Notes: generated from the sequence alone by a model not told the origin. Positions 1 to 5,068 are shown, numbered from the stretch's first letter. The stretch is DNA of 5,068 nucleotides from Anaerolineaceae bacterium UBA5365 (GCA_002407905.1 DHPL01000005.1:44890-49957), one strand, 5' to 3'. Made by a program: numbers and translations.

Positions 1-291
1 ATGGCCGGTGAAGAAGGCGACCCCGTTATGGCAGCCGATAACGGCGTGGTAGTCTACGCCGGCTGGAACGATTGGGGCTACGGCGAGATGGTGGTTGTCG
101 ACCACGGCGAAGGCTGGCAAACCCTTTACGCTCACTTGAGCACCGTAGATGTGGCCTGCGGCGACGAGGTATACCGCGGCGATAAACTGGGCACCGTGGG
201 CAATACGGGCACATCCAGCGGAGCGCACCTGCACTTTGAGATGCGCAGCGATAAATTTGGCCGCGTGAACCCCTGGGACTTCCTGCGCTAA
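1..291 (+). CDS. M23 (LytM-type) metallopeptidase, C-terminal part only
   Basis: This is the 3' end of a secreted or envelope-anchored zinc endopeptidase of the M23 family, whose members cut peptide cross-links in peptidoglycan. The 96 visible residues cover most of the LytM beta-sheet domain. They include the GDPV.AADNGVVVYAG strand pair, the YAHLS segment with catalytic-type His45, GDKLGTVGNTGTSSG, and the diagnostic HLHFE motif (His76 and His78, the latter a zinc ligand). The domain ends with the usual NPWDFL close just before the TAA stop. The first zinc-binding motif (HxxxD) should lie just upstream and is cut off, so the ATG at base 1 is almost certainly an internal Met and not the start. 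Any signal peptide, LysM or coiled-coil region is outside the window. All visible active-site residues are present, so an active enzyme is more likely than a degenerate LytM activator, but this cannot be settled without the first motif. Confidence 0.93.
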   Translation: MAGEEGDPVMAADNGVVVYAGWNDWGYGEMVVVDHGEGWQTLYAHLSTVDVACGDEVYRGDKLGTVGNTGTSSGAHLHFEMRSDKFGRVNPWDFLR

Positions 292-307
292 ACCACCATT
301 TAAAACA

Positions 308-328
308 CAGCGGCCAATAGGCCGCCTG
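308..328 (+). terminator. GC-rich hairpin after the M23 peptidase gene, possible weak terminator
   Basis: A perfect 6-bp inverted repeat GCGGCC / GGCCGC (310-315 and 320-325) encloses a 4-nt loop AATA. It can be extended by two pairs (308-309 with 327-328) if one C is bulged. It begins 17-19 bases after the M23 stop codon, which is where a terminator would sit. No clean T-run follows; the downstream DNA is only mildly T-rich (GTTTGGTTGG, about 339-348). It may therefore be a weak terminator or an mRNA 3'-end stabiliser. This is a prediction from base pairing only. Confidence 0.4.
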
Positions 329-376
329 ATCAACGGCGTTTGGTTGGCTGCAAGTCCATCCGAGCGGCCCCCTGAA

Positions 377-393
377 GGCTTGAAGCCGGGCTT
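377..393. repeat. Alternating inverted repeats GGCTT-g-AAGCC-g-GGCTT, operator-like
   Basis: Three copies of a 5-base unit alternate in orientation with an exact 6-base period: GGCTT (377-381), AAGCC (383-387) and GGCTT (389-393), separated by single G bases. This gives two overlapping perfect 11-base palindromes. They lie directly upstream of the predicted extended -10 box at 398-406, on the region where a -35 element would fall. One-base loops make an RNA hairpin unlikely, so if it has a function a protein operator is the better guess. It could also be chance in GC-rich DNA. Confidence 0.35.
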
Positions 394-397
394 GCTA

Positions 398-413
398 TGC
401 TAAAATCAAAGCG
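398..413 (+). promoter_or_regulatory. Extended -10 promoter for the memoB-lipoprotein-priA operon, probably leaderless
   Basis: TGC-TAAAAT (398-406) is an extended -10 box followed by exactly 7 bases and the ATG at 414. A start site about 7 nt past the -10 box would fall on or next to the A of ATG, giving an mRNA with no 5' leader. The absence of any AGGAGG-like sequence before the ATG agrees. A weak -35 candidate TTGAAG (380-385) is only 15 bases upstream, inside the alternating GGCTT repeats. The same arrangement, including the 7-base gap, recurs before the gene at 4725. An overlapping alternative -10 (TGC-TATGCT, 393-401) is less like consensus. Confidence 0.6.
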
Positions 414-1268
414 ATGCCTGAACCCCTCACTGACCTGCGCCCCTCCCCTATCGCCGGCACCTGGTACCCGGCTGACCCGCACCGCTTGCGCAAATTGCTG
501 CAAGGATTTTTGGATGCAGCCCGGCTTCCGGATGGCTTTGGGCAGGTGCAGGGCATCGTGGTGCCCCATGCCGGCTACATCTACTCCGGAGCCACCGCGG
601 CGCATGCTTTCAAGGCGCTTGAAGGGCAGGCCTTTCAGCAGGTCCTCATCATCTCCCCCTCGCATCACCATGCCAGCCATCCGGTCCTGAGCAGCGGACA
701 TGCGGCGTACCAAACCCCGCTCGGGCCCATCGAGATCGATGGGGACGCGCTCGGCCAGATCAGCGGGTCTTTAGCAGCGGAAGGTATCGAATTAGGCCTG
801 GTGCGCAATGACCAGGAGCATTCCCTCGAAATTGAACTGCCTTTCCTGCAGATGGTCCTGCCCACCGGTTTTCAACTCATCCCCCTGATGCAGGTAGCCC
901 AGACCGAGAAACTTGGCCAGGCACTCAAAACAGCCATTCTGGCCTACCTGGAAAAGGCAGGGAAACCCACTTTACTTGTTGCTTCCAGCGACCTCTCGCA
1001 CTTTTACAGCCAGGACCAGGCCCAGCGTCTGGATGGACGCATTGCCGCAGCGGTCGAGGGCATGGATAGCAAGATGCTCTACCGCCTGCAGCGTGAAGGC
1101 CAGGCCGAGGCCTGCGGCCTGGGGCCTATGGCCACCGTGATCGAGACTTGCGCCGCCCTTGGCGCGAACCAGGCAGCTATCCTGGATTACCGCACTTCTG
1201 CCGCCGCCAGCGGCGACACTCGCTCGGTGGTCGGTTACCTTTCCGCGGTTTTTCGCCGCCCGGGCTAG
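414..1268 (+). CDS. amrB: Memo-family protein, AmmeMemoRadiSam system protein B
   Basis: This 284-residue protein is a full-length member of the Memo family, related to the extradiol dioxygenase fold. Visible family signatures in order are RPSPIAGTWYPADP (9-22), VVPHAGYIYSG (49-59, His52), ISPSHHH (80-86, His84), the EHSLEIELPFLQ block (135-146), SSDLSHF (191-197, Asp193 and His196) and the AC-GLGPM turn (Cys234). His52, His84 and Cys234 match the metal-binding His/His/Cys set known from human Memo1, so a metal site is probably intact. In prokaryotes this protein usually accompanies an AMMECR1-domain protein (A) and a radical SAM enzyme; the shared reaction is not well established, and neither partner is visible here. 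The start at 414 gives the normal family N-terminus and follows a leaderless-type promoter. It is the first gene of an apparent operon, with only 5 bases before the next start. Family assignment is firm; biochemical role is not. Confidence 0.95.
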   Translation: MPEPLTDLRPSPIAGTWYPADPHRLRKLLQGFLDAARLPDGFGQVQGIVVPHAGYIYSGATAAHAFKALEGQAFQQVLIISPSHHHASHPVLSSGHAAYQTPLGPIEIDGDALGQISGSLAAEGIELGLVRNDQEHSLEIELPFLQMVLPTGFQLIPLMQVAQTEKLGQALKTAILAYLEKAGKPTLLVASSDLSHFYSQDQAQRLDGRIAAAVEGMDSKMLYRLQREGQAEACGLGPMATVIETCAALGANQAAILDYRTSAAASGDTRSVVGYLSAVFRRPG

Positions 1269-1273
1269 GCCGC

Positions 1274-2257
1274 ATGGTACGCCGACACCTGTCCAAACGC
1301 GTCATCATCGTTACGATCCTGCTGGCCCTGCTCGCGGGCAGCGCCTGCTCGCCCGCCCCGCGGGGCCGGCCTACGCTCACGCCCAGCCCCATCCCCACCG
1401 AGACTCCCTGGCCAACCCAAACGCCCACCCCCACGCCCCGCCCCAGCAGCACGCCAACGCTGACCCCCACTTTCACCCCATACGCCAGCCAGCAGGCCAG
1501 CGCCACCCCCACCTTCACCGCCACGGCTATTCCGCCCTACCGCGCGGTGCTGTTCCCGCTGGTCAGCAGCTATAAAACTGTGGACTGGGGCTACCGCCTG
1601 GTTACCCGGGAGGAACGCCGTGAGGATCAAAGCCTGCGCGAGGCAGCCGGCATGCTCTCCCTGCGCCTCCTGGACCGAGGCATCCACCGGATGACTGCCA
1701 AGGTCATGGGCAAGGACCTCACGCTTTATTACCTGCGCGTCAGCCATGCCTTCGATGGGCAAGAAGTTGAGCTCAAACTCATCCTGACTGGTTTCTTTGG
1801 CAAGGATGTCCCGCTCCCGCAGCTGCCGGCAGATGGCGCGCTTTACCTTAGCCTGCATCGCAGCGAAAAAGCTGCGCTCATCGATCTGCCCGCCCTCTAC
1901 CAAACCTGGACCCTGCCCCAGGCCCGCCGTGAACCCACATTCCGCTCGGCGAACCTTACCGATTTTGAACTGATCCTGGCCAACCTGCCCGAAAGCGTGA
2001 TTTTGCTGGCCGGCCACCCTGTAGCCTGGAGCGGGGACGACCTGCCCAAGATGCAGGACAACATGCGCAAGTTTTCAGCTTATGCAGCTCGCTTTAGCCC
2101 CTTTTTCCGCATGGACAGCTTTGGCAATCTGCTGGGGCCCAGCGACCTTGCTGCGGCCTGGCAGGCGTTTTTCCTCCAAGGCTTGCCCATCCCTTTGGAT
2201 ATGCGCGATGAAAACCTGGCCTTCTCGGCCGATTACTTGATCCTGGTGACGCCATGA
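1274..2257 (+). CDS. Putative lipoprotein with Thr/Pro-rich linker, function unknown
   Basis: I do not recognise the family. The 327-residue product has a basic N-terminus (MVRRHLSKR), a hydrophobic segment (10-22) and a Cys at 25 in the context LLAGSAC-SP, which resembles a lipoprotein signal peptide. The match is imperfect, because Gly rather than Leu/Val/Ile sits at -3 from the Cys. A linker of about 56 residues (33-88) follows, 33 of them Thr or Pro, of the kind that holds a domain off the membrane or wall. Then comes a mixed alpha/beta domain of about 235 residues (90-327) with a single predicted chain (LYYLRVSHAF, VELKLILTGFFG, FELILANLPESVILLAG) and no Cys, membrane helix or catalytic motif I can name. 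The start at 1274 is preferred over the upstream in-frame ATG at 1148, because it gives an N-terminal signal peptide and sits 5 bases after the Memo stop. It overlaps priA by 4 bases (ATGA), so it is very likely co-transcribed and translationally coupled. No good ribosome-binding site precedes it. Likely role: an extracytoplasmic, membrane-anchored protein. Confidence 0.8.
   Translation: MVRRHLSKRVIIVTILLALLAGSACSPAPRGRPTLTPSPIPTETPWPTQTPTPTPRPSSTPTLTPTFTPYASQQASATPTFTATAIPPYRAVLFPLVSSYKTVDWGYRLVTREERREDQSLREAAGMLSLRLLDRGIHRMTAKVMGKDLTLYYLRVSHAFDGQEVELKLILTGFFGKDVPLPQLPADGALYLSLHRSEKAALIDLPALYQTWTLPQARREPTFRSANLTDFELILANLPESVILLAGHPVAWSGDDLPKMQDNMRKFSAYAARFSPFFRMDSFGNLLGPSDLAAAWQAFFLQGLPIPLDMRDENLAFSADYLILVTP
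1370..1537 (+). repeat. Low-complexity tract encoding the Thr-Pro linker
   Basis: A C-rich, imperfectly repeated tract of ACN and CCN codons (recurring CCCACC and ACGCC blocks) encodes residues 33-88 of the putative lipoprotein: 17 Thr and 16 Pro in 56 residues. The strand bias (C on +, G on -) is sharp compared with the flanks. It also creates a Gly/Val-rich open frame on the opposite strand that is not a gene. Such tracts can change length by slippage or recombination. Confidence 0.85.
2245..2257 (+). promoter_or_regulatory. priA translation start: weak SD and ATGA stop/start overlap
   Basis: The ATG of priA (2254-2256) overlaps the TGA stop of the lipoprotein gene (2255-2257). A short GGTGA (2245-2249) lies 4 bases before the ATG and could act as a weak Shine-Dalgarno sequence. 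No promoter-like sequence is seen just upstream, so coupling to translation of the upstream gene is the likely way priA is started. Confidence 0.6.
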
Positions 2258-4716
2258 AGGCTTACGCCCTCGTTTCGGTCAACGTCAAGCAGATTGAGCG
2301 CGGCTATTCCTATAGCGTCCCCGAGGAGATGCAAGCTGAAATTCAGGTAGGCAGTCTGGTTACCGTTCCCTTCGGCAAACAGATCGTCCAGGGTGTGGTT
2401 CTGGAATTTACCCCCAGGCCTGACCTGAGCGAGATTTTGGACATCCTGGAGCTCAACAGCGCCACGGTCCTCAGCCCCGCCCAGCTTTGGTTGGCGCAGT
2501 GGCTGGCGGAATCGACGTTCGCCCCCCTGGGAGCTTGCATCAGCCTGATGATCCCCAGCGGCCTCTCCCAGCGCGCGGACCTCCTGGTGCAGCCAACGGA
2601 GCTAGGCCTGGCAGACCCTGGCCAAGGGCTAAGCCCCACGCAAAAACGCCTGCTCAACCTGCTCAAAAAGCGCGGCCCCTTGCGCGGCGGCCAGATCAGC
2701 CATGCCTTGCCCAAAGTGGAGTGGCGGCCGGCCCTCAAACAGCTTGCGGCCAAAGGCCTGGCAGCCAGCGAGATGGTCCTTCCGCCCCCGGGTATTGGGC
2801 CAAAGACGGTTCGCACTGCAAGCCTGAACCTGCGCCCGGTAGCATTACCCAACCTGGAGCCGAAAACCCTGGGGTCCGCGCCGGGGGTGCAAAACCGCCG
2901 CCGCCAGGTGCTGGAACTATTGGCCAGGGAACCCTACCCCCTCGATTTTTCCTGGATATACGCCCAAACAGCCACCAAATACGCGGACCTGAAATTCCTG
3001 GCCGAAAAAGGCCTGCTGCACTTCAATGAAACCGAAGTCTGGCGCGACCCGCTTGAGAATATCAAACCGGAACCTGCCGAAGCGCCGGAGTTGACCGCGG
3101 AGCAAAACCGTGCCTGGCAGCAGATCAGCGCCAGCCTGCAAAGCCGCCCGCAAAAGCCGATCCTCCTGCATGGCGTGACCGGCTCGGGGAAGACTGAACT
3201 GTATATGCGTGCCATCACCGAAGCCTTGCAAGCCGGCAGACAGGTCCTGGTGCTGGTGCCAGAGATCGCCATGACCCCTCAGGCTGTGCGGCGCTACATG
3301 GCCCGCTTTCCCAACCAGGTAGGGCTCTATCACTCGAAACTTTCTGAGGGGGAACGTTACGACACCTGGCGCCGCCTGCGCCAGGGCGATTTGCGCCTTA
3401 TCGTGGGGCCGCGGTCCGCCCTCTTTCTGCCTTACACCGAACTGGGCTTGATCGTGGTGGATGAATGCGACCACGAATCCTACGATGAGCAGGAGCGCGA
3501 GCCTTTCTACCATGCCGTAGAAACCGCCGAAGCTTATGCCCGGGAGTTGCAGGCCAGCCTGATCCTGGGAACTGCCACGCCGCGGGTCACGCAGTATTAT
3601 CAGGCCCAGCGCGGCCTCTGGCAACTGGTGGAACTGCCCAACAGAGTCTACCTGCGCAGCCCTCAGGACCCGGAAAAGCTGGTGCAGCTGGCCCTCCCGC
3701 CGGTAAACATCGTGGATATGCGCCAGGAGCTGCGCGCCGGCAATCGCAGCGTGCTCTCCGGCGCCTTGCAAGCCGCCCTGGAAAAAGTGCTGGAACGTGA
3801 TGAGCAGGCCATCCTCTTCCTGAATCGTAAAGGCTCCTCCACTTATGTGTTTTGCCGCGATTGCGGTGAGGCCCTGCGCTGCCCGCGGGACGCGAAGCCT
3901 TTGGTTTATCATGCCGGCAAGGCCAAACTGATCTGCCACAGCTGCGGTTACGAACGCAAAATGCCCAGGGAGTGCCCGCATTGCGGCAGCAAACAGATCC
4001 GCCAGATCGGCCTGGGAACGGAACGCCTGGAGGAACTGGTGCGCCAGCGCTTCCCCACCGCCCGCACCCTGCGCTGGGACGCTGAAACCAGCTCCGGCAA
4101 AGACGGGCACGATCTCATCCTTTCGCATTTTGCCGCCCATCGGGCCGATTTCCTCATCGGCACACAGATGGTAAGCAAGGGCCTGGACCTTCCCCTGGTG
4201 ACCCTGGTCGGGATCGTCCTGGCAGACCTGGGCCTGAACCTGCCGGATTTCCGCGCCGAGGAACGCAGCTTTCAGGTGCTTACCCAGGTCAGCGGCCGGG
4301 CCGGGCGCTCAGAACGCGGCGGGCGGGTGATCATGCAGACCTACCAGCCGGATAATTACGTTATCCAGGCCGCAGCCCGGCACGATTTTGGTGCGTTTTA
4401 CCAAAAAGAGCTGGAACTGCGCCGCCTGAGCGCTTACCCGCCTTTCAGCCGCCTGGTGCGCCTGGAATACCGCCATACCGATGAAAAACGCGCCCTCGCT
4501 GAAGCCGAGACCCTGGCCGAGATTATCCGCGATGAAATGCAGGCTGCCGGCATGCAAGCCAGCAGCGTTATCGGCCCCCACCCCTGCTTCATCCCGCGCT
4601 TGTATGGGCGCTACCGCTACCAGCTCGTCCTGCGCGGGCCCAACCCTGCCGCCCTTCTGCCCACCCTGCCCCTGCGCGGCTGGACGGTAGAGATCGACCC
4701 ACCCAACCTGCTATAA
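2254..4716 (+). CDS. priA: Primosomal replication-restart helicase PriA
   Basis: PriA is a cytoplasmic superfamily 2 3'-5' DNA helicase that recognises abandoned replication forks and reloads the replicative helicase. The 820-residue product shows the full architecture. An N-terminal 3'-end binding domain (about 1-105) is followed by two winged-helix-like segments (about 124-175 and 213-266). The helicase core has Walker A GVTGSGKTE (307-315), LVPEIAMTPQ (334-343), GPRSALF (385-391), Walker B DECDH (403-407), GTATP (439-443), FLNRKG (522-527), GTQMVSKGLD (636-645) and QVSGRAGR (678-685). The C-terminal domain carries YPPFSRLVRL and GPHPCFIPRLYGRYRYQ. A zinc module interrupts the second helicase half at 534-577 (C534, C537, C543, C561, C564, C574, C577). 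Three departures stand out. Walker B is DECD where PriA normally has DEEH; YHARD is YHAVE (419-423); and the fourth zinc Cys is Asp546. The frame is intact. The start is fixed by the ATGA overlap and the normal N-terminus. The length exceeds the 732 residues of E. coli PriA, the excess lying mainly before the helicase core. Confidence 0.97.
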   Translation: MKAYALVSVNVKQIERGYSYSVPEEMQAEIQVGSLVTVPFGKQIVQGVVLEFTPRPDLSEILDILELNSATVLSPAQLWLAQWLAESTFAPLGACISLMIPSGLSQRADLLVQPTELGLADPGQGLSPTQKRLLNLLKKRGPLRGGQISHALPKVEWRPALKQLAAKGLAASEMVLPPPGIGPKTVRTASLNLRPVALPNLEPKTLGSAPGVQNRRRQVLELLAREPYPLDFSWIYAQTATKYADLKFLAEKGLLHFNETEVWRDPLENIKPEPAEAPELTAEQNRAWQQISASLQSRPQKPILLHGVTGSGKTELYMRAITEALQAGRQVLVLVPEIAMTPQAVRRYMARFPNQVGLYHSKLSEGERYDTWRRLRQGDLRLIVGPRSALFLPYTELGLIVVDECDHESYDEQEREPFYHAVETAEAYARELQASLILGTATPRVTQYYQAQRGLWQLVELPNRVYLRSPQDPEKLVQLALPPVNIVDMRQELRAGNRSVLSGALQAALEKVLERDEQAILFLNRKGSSTYVFCRDCGEALRCPRDAKPLVYHAGKAKLICHSCGYERKMPRECPHCGSKQIRQIGLGTERLEELVRQRFPTARTLRWDAETSSGKDGHDLILSHFAAHRADFLIGTQMVSKGLDLPLVTLVGIVLADLGLNLPDFRAEERSFQVLTQVSGRAGRSERGGRVIMQTYQPDNYVIQAAARHDFGAFYQKELELRRLSAYPPFSRLVRLEYRHTDEKRALAEAETLAEIIRDEMQAAGMQASSVIGPHPCFIPRLYGRYRYQLVLRGPNPAALLPTLPLRGWTVEIDPPNLL

Positions 4717-4724
4717 TTTAGCCT
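4709..4724 (+). promoter_or_regulatory. Extended -10 promoter overlapping the priA stop codon, probably leaderless
   Basis: TGC-TATAAT (4709-4717) is a perfect extended -10 box. Exactly 7 bases separate it from the ATG at 4725, so transcription would begin at or beside the start codon. No Shine-Dalgarno sequence fits between them. The priA stop codon TAA (4714-4716) lies inside the TATAAT hexamer. No convincing -35 hexamer is present at the normal distance; an extended -10 box can work without one. Confidence 0.68.
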
Positions 4725-5068
4725 ATGTCCCCCCTGCAAGCCGCCTTCCGATACCTTGCTTTGGCCTTCCAAAAGGCCTCTAGCCAGCCTCCCGCCCGTC
4801 GCGCGGTCTTCTTTTTTATCTTGCAGGCCCTTATTGGCGGTTTGCTGGCTTACGGTCTGATTTCTGTATTGATCCTAAAGCTGGACTTGCGCCTCGAATC
4901 GCTTTTTGGCATTGGACTTATTGTGGGAATCCTGCTTTGGAGCATGAGTTTGCTCGCGCGCCAACTGAGCGCGGAACTCATCCGGCTTTCCGCGCCGGGG
5001 CAGGATGGGGTTTTACCATCCGCCCGCCCCGGGCAGGTGAGCCGTTATCACCTGGCTTCCCCCTGGAT
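4725..5068 (+). CDS. Membrane protein of unknown function, N-terminal part only
   Basis: An open frame starts at ATG 4725 and stays open to the window edge (114 codons visible). The product begins MSPLQAAFRYLALAFQKASS, then has two hydrophobic segments: about 28-51 (VFFFILQALIGGLLAYGLIS and onward) and about 60-78 (LFGIGLIVGILLWSMSLLA). They are joined by a short charged loop (KLDLRLES). Arg and Lys residues before the first segment and the Arg-containing stretch after the second suggest a hairpin with both ends in the cytoplasm. After residue 90 it turns Pro/Gly-rich. I do not recognise the family. The start is supported by the -10 box 7 bases upstream. It lies 8 bases after the priA stop but appears to have its own promoter. 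The coding strand is richer in T here than in priA, as expected for membrane segments. Confidence 0.75.
   Translation, partial: MSPLQAAFRYLALAFQKASSQPPARRAVFFFILQALIGGLLAYGLISVLILKLDLRLESLFGIGLIVGILLWSMSLLARQLSAELIRLSAPGQDGVLPSARPGQVSRYHLASPW
4763..4778. repeat. Perfect inverted repeat GGCCTT-CCAA-AAGGCC within the start of the membrane-protein gene
   Basis: Two 6-base arms (4763-4768 and 4773-4778) pair perfectly around a 4-base loop, 39-54 nt into the coding region. In RNA this would form a small stable hairpin near the 5' end of the predicted leaderless message, or near the 3' end of priA read-through transcripts. No T-run follows directly, so a terminator is unlikely. It may be chance. 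Confidence 0.3.

Noticed and set aside
1..3. ATG at base 1 as the true start of the M23 peptidase
   Set aside because: Starting here removes the first zinc-binding motif (HxxxD) and any signal peptide, so it is an internal Met of a gene cut by the window edge.
1148..1273. Upstream in-frame ATG extending the lipoprotein gene by 42 codons
   Set aside because: The extension would lie inside the 3' end of the Memo gene, is Arg/Pro-rich, and would bury the signal peptide. ATG 1274 fits both operon spacing and secretion.
1571..1576. TATAAA preceded by GC inside the lipoprotein gene as an internal promoter
   Set aside because: It encodes conserved-looking reading frame (SYKTVD), lacks the TGN extension and a -35 box, and is not followed by a start codon at the 7-nt spacing seen at the two good promoters.
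1265..2017. Open frame of 250 codons on the - strand opposite the putative lipoprotein gene
   Set aside because: Its Gly/Ala/Arg-rich part is simply the complement of the Thr/Pro linker tract. It has no start signal, and the + strand gene is supported by operon spacing and a signal peptide.
2487..3029. Pro/Ala/Gly-rich open frame on the + strand within priA in another frame
   Set aside because: It overlaps the PriA winged-helix region, which is clearly coding in the main frame; its composition is that of an out-of-frame reading.
2626..3051. Two winged-helix-like segments in PriA as evidence of a novel domain fusion
   Set aside because: To my knowledge many long PriA proteins have an extra helical or winged-helix segment before the helicase core, so this is recorded as architecture, not as novelty.
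2917..4140. Long open frame (407 codons) on the - strand inside priA
   Set aside because: It lies wholly antisense to well-conserved PriA helicase motifs. Its product is Gly/Ala/Gln-rich with no domain I recognise, as expected from the complement of GC-rich codons.
4808..4817. T-rich run as a terminator tail after priA
   Set aside because: No stem immediately precedes it, and it encodes the Phe-rich start of the first membrane helix of the downstream gene.

Overview
The window is a compact stretch of GC-rich bacterial DNA (roughly 60% GC by eye) with five genes, all on the + strand and nearly wall to wall. I see no tRNA, rRNA, insertion sequence, integrase, CRISPR array or phage gene. The style fits Chloroflexota, most likely class Anaerolineae or a relative. 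The reasons are a putative lipoprotein with a long Thr-Pro linker, a long PriA with an extra helical region, and genes that begin right behind a -10 box with no Shine-Dalgarno sequence. The lineage is an inference from style, not from a marker gene.

Layout. Bases 1-291 are the C-terminal part of an M23 (LytM-type) cell-wall metallopeptidase whose start lies outside the window. Bases 292-413 are the only real intergenic space. They hold a small GC-rich hairpin, a set of alternating inverted GGCTT repeats and a likely extended -10 promoter. Three tightly packed genes follow and look like one operon: a Memo-family protein (AmmeMemoRadiSam system protein B, 414-1268), an unrecognised Thr/Pro-rich putative lipoprotein (1274-2257, 5-nt gap), and priA, the primosomal replication-restart helicase (2254-4716, 4-nt ATGA overlap). 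A fifth gene starts at 4725 behind its own -10 box and runs off the right edge. It encodes a two-helix membrane protein of unknown function.

How the genes relate. Memo-B, the lipoprotein and PriA have no evident shared pathway. Their linkage looks like co-transcription of housekeeping genes rather than a dedicated system. Neither usual partner of Memo-B (an AMMECR1-domain protein or the radical SAM enzyme) is in the window.

The most interesting signals are small. (1) Two genes share TGCTAWAAT followed by exactly 7 nt and then ATG, which suggests leaderless mRNAs; in the second case the -10 box contains the priA stop codon. (2) PriA departs from family consensus in three places: Walker B reads DECD instead of DEEH, the following YHARD segment has lost its Arg, and one of the eight zinc-binding Cys is Asp. 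(3) An alternating GGCTT/AAGCC/GGCTT element sits where the -35 region of the operon promoter should be. I find no convincing undescribed multi-gene system; this is mostly an ordinary housekeeping region.
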